Source: Shewanella seohaensis (lineage in GTDB: Bacteria; Pseudomonadota; Gammaproteobacteria; Enterobacterales; Shewanellaceae). Taken from it: a DNA stretch of 64,000 bases. A model generated the notes under the pieces. The model did no database searches, was not told where the DNA came from, and saw only the letters and a list, made by a program, of their open reading frames with translations. Shown here piece by piece: positions 53,024-61,409 of the stretch; positions within the stretch are counted from its first letter, which is position 1, and every line of letters starts with the position of its first letter. The stretch spans positions 3,224,001 through 3,288,000 of the forward strand of contig NZ_CP104900.1 of the NCBI RefSeq assembly GCF_025449215.1, in the 5' to 3' direction. A program made the translations under genes and the position numbers.

Positions 53024-53971
53024 TTAGAGCCAGTGTTTGCGTTTAAAGAAGAAATAGGTCCCCGCAGCACTTGCGAGCATCATCAATATCGCCATCGGAT
53101 ACCCATATTGCCAACCTAACTCAGGCATTCCATGGAAGTTCATCCCATAGCTGCTGGCAATCAACGTGGGCGGCAGAAACACCACAGCCGCAACCGAGAA
53201 GATTTTAATGATCTTATTCTGCTGTAATCCACTGAAACCCATGGCAGCGTCGAGCAAAAAGTTTAACTTATCGAAAATAAACTGACTGTGTGGCATTAAC
53301 GACTCGATATCCGAGAGCATTTCGCGCAAGTCTTTTAAATGTTCATCGGACAATTGCCCGCGGTAGTATCGCTGCATATAACGAAGCGAGCGCTGGGTAT
53401 CGAGCAAACTTAAGCGAATTTTACCGTTCGAGTCTTCCTGCAAGGTGATGAGTTTGAACACATCATCCAACTCATCATTATCAAACACTTGCTCACCGAC
53501 ATTTTCAAGCACCGTATACACGTCCTCAATCAAGTCGGAGAGATAATCCACTTTCAGATTAAAGAGTTCGAGGAACAATTCCTGCGGGGTTGAGACTTCC
53601 AACCGACCCAGGCGTAAGTAGTTACGCAACAAACGGATCAGGCCGACATCCTCTTCACGTATGGTCAACAGGAAATTTGTCCGCAGGTTAAAGGAAACGT
53701 TCACCCCACGTACGTCTTGCCCCACACGCTGGGGGAATAACGAATTGATATGTAAGCCGTCGCTGTTTTGATAAAAACGCGCCGAAGCCTCAATCTCGTT
53801 GATATCTTCTTCGTCGGGCACTTCTTCAACGGAAAAACGACTTAACCATTCTCGCTCTGCATCATCAGGTTTATAGAGATCCAACCATATGGTCGACGCC
53901 GGAATACTGTCTTGTGTGTTAATCTCAGTGACCGTCAGTTGACGGTTTTCGTAGACATAGGCAGTAATCAT
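53024..53971 (-). CDS. corA: Magnesium/cobalt transporter CorA
   Basis: A 315-residue inner-membrane divalent-cation channel (E. coli 316). The conserved GMN motif lies in SSYGMNFHGMPELGWQYGYP near residue 277, between the two transmembrane helices (about 255-276 and 289-308); the cytoplasmic N-terminal domain with long helices precedes. It ends KRKHWL. An AGGAGGACAC ribosome binding site precedes the ATG. Confidence 0.95.
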   Translation of the reverse strand: MITAYVYENRQLTVTEINTQDSIPASTIWLDLYKPDDAEREWLSRFSVEEVPDEEDINEIEASARFYQNSDGLHINSLFPQRVGQDVRGVNVSFNLRTNFLLTIREEDVGLIRLLRNYLRLGRLEVSTPQELFLELFNLKVDYLSDLIEDVYTVLENVGEQVFDNDELDDVFKLITLQEDSNGKIRLSLLDTQRSLRYMQRYYRGQLSDEHLKDLREMLSDIESLMPHSQFIFDKLNFLLDAAMGFSGLQQNKIIKIFSVAAVVFLPPTLIASSYGMNFHGMPELGWQYGYPMAILMMLASAAGTYFFFKRKHWL

Positions 53972-54096
53972 GTGTCCTCCTGAAAAAACTTAAGCTAAAA
54001 AGTCCACTTAAGTGCAGGCTAAAAAATTGTCGCTAGTTTAACGCATAACTTAGTAATGAAAAGGCGGGAGCGATAAATTCATAAAATAAATCTGTG

Positions 54097-54459
54097 TTAG
54101 TCTTCGAGAATTTCTAACCGCTCCGCATTAGAAAAGCGAATGTGTACGCCCTCAATCGTCACCATTTTGGCCTCCGAGATATCCCCTTTACGCGCCTTGT
54201 ACACGCCGGATAACACACCAGCTGGAGACACTATTGTCACAGTCACGACTTTATGTTGATCGTACCAGTACCACACACTGTAGCTTAAAAGGCTCAGCCC
54301 CAGCAGTAAAAATGCTGCCCGCATGCCGTAACGACGCCATAGACTCGGCATCGGCAGAAGATTTACCGAAGTGGCAGACGCCTGCTTAGGCCGCCGATTG
54401 GCCAGCAGTAAAATCGCCATAATAATAACGACTAAGGTGAGCAGCAGTTTTGTTAACAA
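54097..54459 (-). CDS. Small membrane protein, unknown function
   Basis: A 120-residue protein with two hydrophobic segments (residues 4-21 and 48-67), a basic loop between (RRPKQAS…WRRYGMR), and a soluble tail with beta character (VVTVTIVSPAGVLSGVYKAR). No recognised family. Separated from the P-loop kinase gene by 224 bases in which nothing clear was seen. Confidence 0.72.
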   Translation of the reverse strand: MLTKLLLTLVVIIMAILLLANRRPKQASATSVNLLPMPSLWRRYGMRAAFLLLGLSLLSYSVWYWYDQHKVVTVTIVSPAGVLSGVYKARKGDISEAKMVTIEGVHIRFSNAERLEILED

Positions 54460-54683
54460 AGGACACTCCAGAGGGCGGGACTTAACCGATTATAATCGAC
54501 ATTGAAATGCGAAACTGTCATTAAGATCAAGCTTATGCAACACAGTATCGCAGCGACATAGCCGTATATTTCGATATCAGACTAACAACAAAAGATGACA
54601 AGTTAACATCTAACCGAGAAAATCCAGTCGATTAAAATCGAGTCATTCAAAGCAGTGACAAGCTAAAGGCGACTAAGAGACAC

Positions 54684-55148
54684 CTAGAATGCCTCAAACT
54701 GCGCTGCCATACGCCGTATTTGACTTAGCGGCACACCATGACGATTACGCTCGGCGCACAGTTGTTGATGCGCGCGCGCTGAAGGCTCCCCCACCAGTAC
54801 GATACGCACTTGATAACCTAAGGCTTTCGCAGCTGCCTCATAGGCCATGTACTCCCAGCGGCAAAGATTAGTGTTATCACAAATCACGATAGGCTGAGCG
54901 CTACTGAGCGCGTGGATAAACGCGGTTAAATTACGTTGATGATATTCGGAGAGTTTTTTCGCATCGAATCGATACTCCTCTCCCTCGTAGAAAAAACTAT
55001 CGGTCGAAAAAATGCCGCCTTGGCGAACGCGAATCGCCTCTTCTAACGGTAGATTATCCACAAACTGCTCGACCCAATGGGATTTACCGCTGCCCGGTAA
55101 TCCCCGCATAATAATCGCCAGTTTTTGCGTCATGGGCTCGTTGCTCAT
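54684..55148 (-). CDS. Small P-loop (AAA/zeta-toxin-like) kinase
   Basis: A 154-residue protein with Walker A GLPGSGKSHWVEQF near residues 16-23 and the downstream ICDNTNLCRWEY segment, as in small nucleotide kinases of the AAA_33 group. Substrate unknown. It overlaps cobB by four bases (stop-start type), so it is translationally coupled as the second gene of a two-gene unit. The neighbouring acyl-lysine deacylase suggests no obvious shared pathway. Confidence 0.8.
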   Translation of the reverse strand: MSNEPMTQKLAIIMRGLPGSGKSHWVEQFVDNLPLEEAIRVRQGGIFSTDSFFYEGEEYRFDAKKLSEYHQRNLTAFIHALSSAQPIVICDNTNLCRWEYMAYEAAAKALGYQVRIVLVGEPSARAHQQLCAERNRHGVPLSQIRRMAAQFEAF

Positions 55149-55891
55149 TCTTTTACATCGGACTCGGCTAAATCGGAGCCAATCACTTTGCCTGCGAGTA
55201 TGGTATCGACCAATTTAGGCACCAAATCCCCTGCCTTACCGGTTAAATGATATTGGAACTGGCTGTGTCTATCGGGGGTGACTAAATTTACTTCCACCGT
55301 TTGCGCGCCATGATGATTGGCCGTATCGACAAACCCTGCCGCCGGATACACAGTGCCCGACGTACCAATGGCAATGAATAAATCACAGTTATCGAGCGCA
55401 TCGTGAATTCTGTCCATCCCCAGCGGCATTTCGCCAAACCACACCACATGGGGGCGTAATCGTTGCGCAGGAATACAACAGGTACAACAGTTATTGGGCC
55501 CGAAGGGTTCCCTTAATAAGAAAGTTTGGCGAGAGCGTGGGCAACGACCTTTGGATAATTCGCCATGCATGTGCAACAAGCGCCGAGAACCCGCTCGTTC
55601 GTGTAGATCATCAATATTTTGGGTCACAATCAATAATTGCCCAGCAAATTCCGCCTCTAGCTTAGCCAACGCCAGATGCGCCGCATTAGGCATTACAGTG
55701 CCACTGTGCAATTGCTCCCAACGGCTGTTATAAAATCGCTCAACCAGTTCGGTATCGCGGGCATAACCTTCGGGAGTGGCCACGTCTTCAATATGATGCT
55801 CTTCCCATAGACCATCTTGATCGCGAAAGGTACGTAATCCCGATTCGGCAGAAATGCCCGCGCCAGTTAACACCACAATATGCTGGTACAT
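55145..55891 (-). CDS. cobB: NAD-dependent protein deacylase, sirtuin CobB
   Basis: A 248-residue class III sirtuin that removes acetyl and succinyl groups from lysines, in E. coli including acetyl-CoA synthetase. The NAD motif GAGISAESGLRTFRD (about residue 11), the YxxR desuccinylase pair in FYNSRWEQL, TQNIDDLHERAGS and catalytic HGEL are visible. The zinc Cys set is partly present: RCPRSR and CCTCC. I start at ATG 55891 because AGGAAG lies upstream; the longer frame adds 11 non-family residues. Followed by the small kinase gene. Confidence 0.94.
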   Translation of the reverse strand: MYQHIVVLTGAGISAESGLRTFRDQDGLWEEHHIEDVATPEGYARDTELVERFYNSRWEQLHSGTVMPNAAHLALAKLEAEFAGQLLIVTQNIDDLHERAGSRRLLHMHGELSKGRCPRSRQTFLLREPFGPNNCCTCCIPAQRLRPHVVWFGEMPLGMDRIHDALDNCDLFIAIGTSGTVYPAAGFVDTANHHGAQTVEVNLVTPDRHSQFQYHLTGKAGDLVPKLVDTILAGKVIGSDLAESDVKE

Positions 55892-56065
55892 ACCGCTTCC
55901 TTTTATTGTAATTATTCTGTCCATTGTCCCGACATTTGCGCGTCGTGAACATTATTCCTTGGTATAACCTTACAAAAACTATGCTTGAATTGCCGCAATT
56001 TATTGCAATTTCGCGCTAAGTGACACAATTTATCTGCATATAGACCCATAAAGCTAGAACAAAGG

Positions 56066-56107
56066 TTTAAGTTTTTAATTTGACCCCCTATAATGGCATT
56101 CACTATC
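56066..56107 (+). promoter_or_regulatory. fur promoter with an overlapping Fur-box-like sequence
   Basis: A -10 TATAAT at 56089-56094 with a weak -35 TTTAAG at 56066-56071 (17-base spacing). TATAATGGCATTCACTATC at 56089-56107 matches 14 of 19 bases of the Fur consensus. It overlaps the -10, suggesting autoregulation. Confidence 0.6.
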
Positions 56108-56147
56108 CACGGATGAACCTATTGGTTCTGCAATCAAGAGATTAGCA

Positions 56148-56579
56148 ATGACAGATGGAAATCAAGCGCTAAAAAAAGCCGGTTTGAAAATCACCCTGCC
56201 ACGAGTCAAGATCCTAGAACTGATGCAAGGACCTGAAAACCAACATATCAGTGCAGAAGACTTATATAAGAAACTGCTCGATTTAGGTGAAGAAATTGGT
56301 CTAGCAACAGTTTACCGTGTATTAAACCAGTTTGATGATGCAGGTATCGTATCTCGCCACCACTTCGAAAGTGGCAAGGCGGTATTCGAGTTATCGACTC
56401 AACACCACCACGATCACTTAGTGTGCCTCTCCTGTGGCAAAGTGATTGAGTTTTCAGATGAAGTAATTGAACGTCGTCAAGACGAAATCGCCAGCAAGTA
56501 CAACATTAAACTGACTAACCACAGCTTATATTTGTACGGTCATTGCACCAACGAAAAGTGTGATCATAACGACGAGTAA
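56148..56579 (+). CDS. fur: Ferric uptake regulator
   Basis: A 143-residue metal-dependent repressor of iron-uptake genes. N-terminal winged helix (LKITLPRVKILELMQG… GLATVYRVLNQFDDAG) and C-terminal metal-binding dimerisation domain with the His-rich HHHDHLVCLSCGKVIEFSD and a terminal CTNEKC pair. Length is close to E. coli Fur (148). The ATG at 56148 is preceded by only a weak Shine-Dalgarno (AGAGATTAGC). Followed by a strong terminator. Confidence 0.97.
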   Translation: MTDGNQALKKAGLKITLPRVKILELMQGPENQHISAEDLYKKLLDLGEEIGLATVYRVLNQFDDAGIVSRHHFESGKAVFELSTQHHHDHLVCLSCGKVIEFSDEVIERRQDEIASKYNIKLTNHSLYLYGHCTNEKCDHNDE

Positions 56580-56621
56580 GCATATTTAGCTCAATCTGGA
56601 TATTAACCAGACACACCTAAT

Positions 56622-56650
56622 AAAAAACCAGCCATCTAGGCTGGTTTTTT
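56622..56650. terminator. Terminator between fur and the GNAT gene
   Basis: AACCAGCC-ATCTA-GGCTGGTT stem with long A and T tracts on either side. Confidence 0.88.
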
Positions 56651-56670
56651 ATTGAAATGCTCAGGCACAG

Positions 56671-57168
56671 TTAAAGCATCTTCGCGTACACATTCACTTT
56701 ATGTCCCATAAACTCACTAGGTTCACGCCAATGCATTCCTATGCGTTTAGCAACGTTCTCAGAGCCAATGTTACCCTCTAGGATCAATGCAATGATTTGC
56801 GTAATGCCAAACTGCGGGAACACGCTGATTGCAGCTTGAGCAGCTTCGGTACCAATCCCTTTGCCCCAATACTCGGGAAAATAACGATAGCCAATTTCGA
56901 CTTCGTTATATTCGGGAATAAACTTAGGTCCACAAAAACCAATCACCTTCTTATCAGCCTTGTGCTCGACGGCCCAGCGGCCGAATCCCCGTTGCTGATA
57001 ATCCTGCAAAATCACGTTATGGAACAACTCCCGCGCCTGCTCTGGAGCAGTAAACGGCGCAACAGGAATGTATTTAAGCATCTCAGGAATGCTATTCATC
57101 AAGTAGAGGGCATCGATATCCTGCTCGGTAAATGGTCTGAGTATTAAACGCTCTGTCTGTATAATCAT
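56671..57168 (-). CDS. GNAT-family N-acetyltransferase (RimJ/RimL-like)
   Basis: A 165-residue acetyltransferase. The N-terminal MIIQTERLILRPFTEQDIDALY and acetyl-CoA-binding YFPEYWGKGIGTEAAQAAIS (R/Q-x-x-G-x-G/A like) are typical of the RimJ/RimL group that acetylates N-termini or small molecules. Substrate unknown. I start at ATG 57168 because GGAAG lies upstream; ATG 57183 in frame is the alternative. Convergent with fur. Confidence 0.85.
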   Translation of the reverse strand: MIIQTERLILRPFTEQDIDALYLMNSIPEMLKYIPVAPFTAPEQARELFHNVILQDYQQRGFGRWAVEHKADKKVIGFCGPKFIPEYNEVEIGYRYFPEYWGKGIGTEAAQAAISVFPQFGITQIIALILEGNIGSENVAKRIGMHWREPSEFMGHKVNVYAKML

Positions 57169-57217
57169 ATTGGCTTCCTTCATATTGCCCTCTAGACACT
57201 CACATCAAGTGCTGTGA

Positions 57218-57625
57218 TTAACGGTGAAAGTCACCGCTACGCTCTGGCTGATACATAATTTCTTCGATACGAACATTGACCATAGTGCCGCCGGGTCTTG
57301 GCCATTCGATTTCATCCCCTTGGGATAAACCCAATAAAGCACTGCCCACGGGCGCAAGAATGGAAATCGTACCCTCACCTGTCGCATCCTTGGGATAAAC
57401 TAACCGTAAACAGAAGGTGTCGTCACTGGAGGACACACTAAATTTCACCTCAGAATTCATCGTCACCACATTACCGGGCATCTGCGCTGCGGGCACAATA
57501 TCGGCTCGGTCGAGTTCCGCCTCCAATGCCGCGCGTCCCGGAAAGGCGTTGGCTGGTAATGACTCCAGTAGACGCTCGAGTCTTTCTAAATCGATTTCTG
57601 AAATAATGATCTTTGGTGTTTTCAC
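57218..57625 (-). CDS. rnk: Regulator of nucleoside diphosphate kinase, Rnk (GreA/GreB-like)
   Basis: A 135-residue RNA-polymerase secondary-channel factor with a GreA/GreB C-terminal domain (YPKDATGEGTISILAPVGSALLGLSQGDEIEWPRPGG) and a short coiled-coil N-terminus. E. coli Rnk has 136 residues. In Pseudomonas it affects nucleoside diphosphate kinase levels. A GAGGGAAAGACT ribosome binding site precedes the ATG. It ends by the GNAT gene. Confidence 0.9.
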   Translation of the reverse strand: MKTPKIIISEIDLERLERLLESLPANAFPGRAALEAELDRADIVPAAQMPGNVVTMNSEVKFSVSSSDDTFCLRLVYPKDATGEGTISILAPVGSALLGLSQGDEIEWPRPGGTMVNVRIEEIMYQPERSGDFHR

Positions 57626-57963
57626 AGTCTTTCCCTCGTGTAAATAGATGTCCCTTAGGGTTAAACATCTGCTGTGGGCTTATCCTCCCCCAATGGGATA
57701 AACCAATAAAAAAATACGCTCGCAGCTAAATGCCGCAATCGCGTGGTAATTAAGTACAAGATGTATTGCTGAACAGCCGTGGTGCCATAAGCGCAGGGCT
57801 TAGGTTTGTGGCTCTACTAATGCATTCACACGTCCATCAGGTGATGACGTTTGGTAGAGAAGCCCAATCTAACCCTTTGTAAATAAAAATGCTAGCCTGC
57901 ACGATGTTAGCCTTGTCCCATTCTCACACTTTACTGCTCGGCACAGGCTAACAGACACGCAAT
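57626..57963. other. Intergenic region between rnk and sucD; no gene seen
   Basis: I found no convincing reading frame here. It includes the rnk promoter region. GTTAGCC at 57907-57913 and GGCTAAC at 57945-57951 form a weak inverted repeat upstream of the sucD terminator. Confidence 0.4.
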
Positions 57964-57988
57964 AAAAAAGGCGCCTTAGGCGCCTTTT
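57964..57988 (-). terminator. sucD (suc operon) terminator
   Basis: AAGGCGCC-TAA-GGCGCCTT stem on the minus strand followed by six T, just after the sucD stop. Confidence 0.88.
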
Positions 57989-58006
57989 CGTGTGTTAACG
58001 GTTAGA

Positions 58007-58879
58007 TTACCAACCGGTTTTAGCACGCAGCGCTTTGCCGATATCAGCTAACGAGCGGACAGTTGTCACGCCCGCTGCTTCTAATGCAGCAAATTTGTCA
58101 GCAGCAGTACCTTTACCGCCAGCGATGATCGCGCCAGCATGACCCATACGCTTACCCGCAGGTGCAGTCACACCCGCAATGTAAGAAACAACAGGCTTAG
58201 TCACGTTAGCCTTGATATATTCTGCCGCTTCTTCTTCAGCAGTACCACCGATCTCGCCAATCATCACGATAGCTTCGGTCAGCGGATCGTTTTGGAACAT
58301 TTCCAATACGTCGATGAAGTTAGTACCTGGGATTGGGTCGCCACCGATACCAACACAAGTTGATTGGCCGAAACCTTCATCGGTAGTTTGCTTAACGGCT
58401 TCATAGGTCAGCGTACCAGAGCGAGAAACAATACCCACTTTACCTTTTAAGTGGATGTGACCTGGCATGATACCGATCTTACATTCGCCTGGAGTGATAA
58501 CACCTGGGCAGTTTGGACCGATCATACGTACGCCAGTCTCTTCCAGCTTAACCTTAACTTCCAGCATATCCAGAGTAGGAATACCTTCAGTAATACAAAC
58601 TATTAGCTCGATACCACCGTCGATAGCTTCTAGGATAGCGTCTTTACAGAAAGGAGCTGGAACGTAGATAACAGAAGCGGTTGCACCAGTAGCAGCAACA
58701 GCGTCTTTCACAGTGTTGAACACTGGCAGACCTAAGTGCTCAGTACCGCCTTTACCTGGTGAAACACCGCCAACCATTTGCGTGCCGTAATCGATAGCTT
58801 GCTCAGAGTGGAAAGTACCTTGACCGCCAGTAAAGCCTTGACAGATAACCTTGGTATCTTTATTAATTAATACAGACAT
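58007..58879 (-). CDS. sucD: Succinyl-CoA synthetase, alpha subunit
   Basis: Catalyses succinyl-CoA to succinate with substrate-level phosphorylation. The 290-residue protein has the CoA-binding domain ([21 protein letters not shown]), ligase CoA domain, and phospho-His in [16 protein letters not shown] near residue 247. The ATG overlaps the sucC TAA by one base (TAATG), so translation is coupled. Last gene of sucABCD. Confidence 0.97.
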   Translation of the reverse strand: MSVLINKDTKVICQGFTGGQGTFHSEQAIDYGTQMVGGVSPGKGGTEHLGLPVFNTVKDAVAATGATASVIYVPAPFCKDAILEAIDGGIELIVCITEGIPTLDMLEVKVKLEETGVRMIGPNCPGVITPGECKIGIMPGHIHLKGKVGIVSRSGTLTYEAVKQTTDEGFGQSTCVGIGGDPIPGTNFIDVLEMFQNDPLTEAIVMIGEIGGTAEEEAAEYIKANVTKPVVSYIAGVTAPAGKRMGHAGAIIAGGKGTAADKFAALEAAGVTTVRSLADIGKALRAKTGW

Positions 58880-60045
58880 TATTTGCCCTCCGCAGCTTTA
58901 ACTACTTGCTCAGCCGCATCAGTCAGACTGTTAGCTGCAATGATATCAAGACCTGATTTAGCTAATACTTCACGGCCTAATTCAGCGTTAGTACCTTCTA
59001 GACGCACTACAACTGGCACTTCAACACCTACTTCTTTAACGGCGCCAATGATACCTTCGGCGATCATGTCACAACGTACGATACCACCGAAGATGTTGAC
59101 AAGAACCGCTTTAACGTTGCTGTCAGACAGAATGATCTTGAATGCTTCGGCTACACGCTCTTTAGTCGCGCCGCCGCCCACATCAAGGAAGTTAGCTGGC
59201 TTGCCGCCGTGCAGATTAACGATGTCCATAGTACCCATTGCTAGGCCGGCACCGTTTACCATGCAACCTACGTTACCGTCTAGGGCAACATAGTTCAGCT
59301 CGAACATTGCCGCGTGTGCTTCACGAGCGTCATCTTGTGATGGATCGTGCATTGCTTTGATCTTTGGTTGACGGAACAGTGCGTTTCCATCGATACCAAT
59401 TTTACCGTCTAAGCAGTGCAGGTTACCTTCAGTGGTGATAACCAGTGGGTTGATTTCCAGCAGTGCGAAATCGTGATCAACGAACATAGTCGCCAGACCC
59501 ATGAACATCTTGGTGAACTGCTTCATTTGCGTTGGGTTTAAGCCCAGCTTGAAGCCAAGATCACGTGCCTGGTAAGGCTGAGGACCTGTCAAAGGATCGA
59601 TAATCGCTTTGTGGATCAGCTCTGGAGTCTCTTCAGCAACTTTCTCAATCTCAACGCCGCCTTCGGTAGACGCCATGAAAACAACGCGACGTGTCGCACG
59701 GTCAACAACGGCACCTAGGTACAGCTCGTTTGCGATATCAGTGCAGCTTTCGACTAAGATCTTAGCAACTGGCTGACCTTTTTCGTCAGTCTGATACGTT
59801 ACTAGGTTCTTACCTAACCAATGCTCGGCAAATGCTCTGATCTCTTCTTTATCGCCGGTAACTTTTACGCCACCTGCTTTACCACGGCCGCCAGCGTGTA
59901 CTTGACACTTAACAACCCACATATTTCCGCCAATATGGCCAGCCGCTTCTACCGCCTCTTGGGCTGTATCACAAGCATAACCTTCTGACACTGGTAAACC
60001 ATATTCGGCAAATAGGGCTTTTGCCTGATACTCATGCAAATTCAT
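58879..60045 (-). CDS. sucC: Succinyl-CoA synthetase, beta subunit
   Basis: ADP/GDP-forming beta subunit, 388 residues as in E. coli. ATP-grasp region with [19 protein letters not shown] and [19 protein letters not shown], and the CoA-ligase domain with [16 protein letters not shown] and [17 protein letters not shown]. It follows sucB after a 119-base gap with a stable hairpin and precedes sucD. Confidence 0.97.
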   Translation of the reverse strand: MNLHEYQAKALFAEYGLPVSEGYACDTAQEAVEAAGHIGGNMWVVKCQVHAGGRGKAGGVKVTGDKEEIRAFAEHWLGKNLVTYQTDEKGQPVAKILVESCTDIANELYLGAVVDRATRRVVFMASTEGGVEIEKVAEETPELIHKAIIDPLTGPQPYQARDLGFKLGLNPTQMKQFTKMFMGLATMFVDHDFALLEINPLVITTEGNLHCLDGKIGIDGNALFRQPKIKAMHDPSQDDAREAHAAMFELNYVALDGNVGCMVNGAGLAMGTMDIVNLHGGKPANFLDVGGGATKERVAEAFKIILSDSNVKAVLVNIFGGIVRCDMIAEGIIGAVKEVGVEVPVVVRLEGTNAELGREVLAKSGLDIIAANSLTDAAEQVVKAAEGK

Positions 60046-60079
60046 GATGATCTATCCGTATACTTCTAATCTAATCCAA

Positions 60080-60097
60080 CTGGCCCCACGGGGCCAG
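60080..60097 (-). other. Intercistronic hairpin between sucB and sucC
   Basis: CTGGCCC-CACG-GGGCCAG forms a stable GC-rich stem in the 119-base sucB-sucC gap. No T tract follows, so it more likely marks an mRNA processing or stability site than a terminator. Confidence 0.45.
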
Positions 60098-60164
60098 TCA
60101 CGAGGGTATGTCTGACTCTTGTCTTTAAACTAACAGGTTAAACGTTATCGTTTAGCGCGTTAGA

Positions 60165-61361
60165 TTATAGGTCAAGTAGCAGACGAGTTGGGTCTTCCAG
60201 GAAGTCCTTAATGGCCACCAAGAAGCCAACAGACTCACGACCATCGATAATACGGTGGTCATAAGAGAGTGCTAGGTACATCATAGGTAGGATTTCTACC
60301 TGACCATTAACCGCCATTGGGCGATCTTTAATGGCATGCATGCCTAAGATCGCGCTTTGTGGCAGGTTTAAAATAGGCGTTGACATTAGCGAGCCAAAAA
60401 CACCGCCGTTAGTCACGGTGAAGTTGCCGCCAGTCATATCAGCCACGGTAAGCTTGCCATCACGGCCCTTGATCGCCAGATCGCGTACTGCTTTTTCAAT
60501 GTCGGCCAAGCTCATGGTGTCAGTGTCACGCAGTACTGGGGTTACCAGACCACGAGGCGTTGATACCGCGATGCTCACGTCGAAGTAGTTGTGATAAACG
60601 ATATCATCACCGTCAATAGAAGCGTTCACTTCTGGGAAACGCTTAAGCGCTTCGGTTACCGCCTTCACATAGAAAGACATGAAACCTAAACGGATACCGT
60701 GGCGCTTTTCAAACAGATCTTGATACTGCTTACGAATGTCCATGATAGGCTTCATGTTCACTTCGTTGAAGGTAGTCAACATCGCCGTAGAGTTTTTCGC
60801 TTCTAATAAACGGTTAGCGATAGTCTTACGTAAACGAGTCATTGGAACACGCTTCTCGCTACGACCAGCAGCGAGTGGTTGTACCGCTGGAGCCGCAGGG
60901 GCAGCAGCCGCTTTAGGCGCTGACTTAATAAAGGCTTCCACATCTTCTTTAGTGATACGTCCACCAACACCAGTGCCCTTCACTTTGCTCGCATCAACAT
61001 TATGCTCAGCCAGTAAACGACGTACTGATGGGCTTAATGCATCGTTAGACTCTTCAGTCGCAGCAGCGGCAACAGGTGCAGCAGCTTCGGCTTCGGCTTT
61101 AGTCACTTCTTGACCAGAAACCGCACCCGCGATGAACTTAGCAATCACTTGCTCGCCCAGAACGGTGTCACCTTCTTGGAACAAGAACTCACCGATGTGA
61201 CCATCTTCTGGTGCAACCACTTCCAGTACGACTTTGTCAGTTTCAATATCAACCAGATTTTGATCACGAGACACTTGCTCACCCACTTTAACGTGCCATG
61301 TGGCGATGGTTGCATCAGCAACTGATTCTGGCAGTACGGGTACCTTGATTTCGATACTCAT
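60165..61361 (-). CDS. sucB: 2-oxoglutarate dehydrogenase E2, dihydrolipoyllysine succinyltransferase
   Basis: Core of the 2-oxoglutarate dehydrogenase complex. The 398-residue protein has one lipoyl domain (lysine in [11 protein letters not shown] near residue 43), an Ala/Pro-rich linker, the peripheral-subunit-binding domain ([33 protein letters not shown], about 109-141), and the acyltransferase domain with [11 protein letters not shown] near residue 370. It follows sucA by 48 bases. Confidence 0.97.
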   Translation of the reverse strand: MSIEIKVPVLPESVADATIATWHVKVGEQVSRDQNLVDIETDKVVLEVVAPEDGHIGEFLFQEGDTVLGEQVIAKFIAGAVSGQEVTKAEAEAAAPVAAAATEESNDALSPSVRRLLAEHNVDASKVKGTGVGGRITKEDVEAFIKSAPKAAAAPAAPAVQPLAAGRSEKRVPMTRLRKTIANRLLEAKNSTAMLTTFNEVNMKPIMDIRKQYQDLFEKRHGIRLGFMSFYVKAVTEALKRFPEVNASIDGDDIVYHNYFDVSIAVSTPRGLVTPVLRDTDTMSLADIEKAVRDLAIKGRDGKLTVADMTGGNFTVTNGGVFGSLMSTPILNLPQSAILGMHAIKDRPMAVNGQVEILPMMYLALSYDHRIIDGRESVGFLVAIKDFLEDPTRLLLDL

Positions 61362-61409
61362 GAAAAACGATCCTTTTTTATAAAATGTCTATTACTACAG
61401 TCTTAGCTA

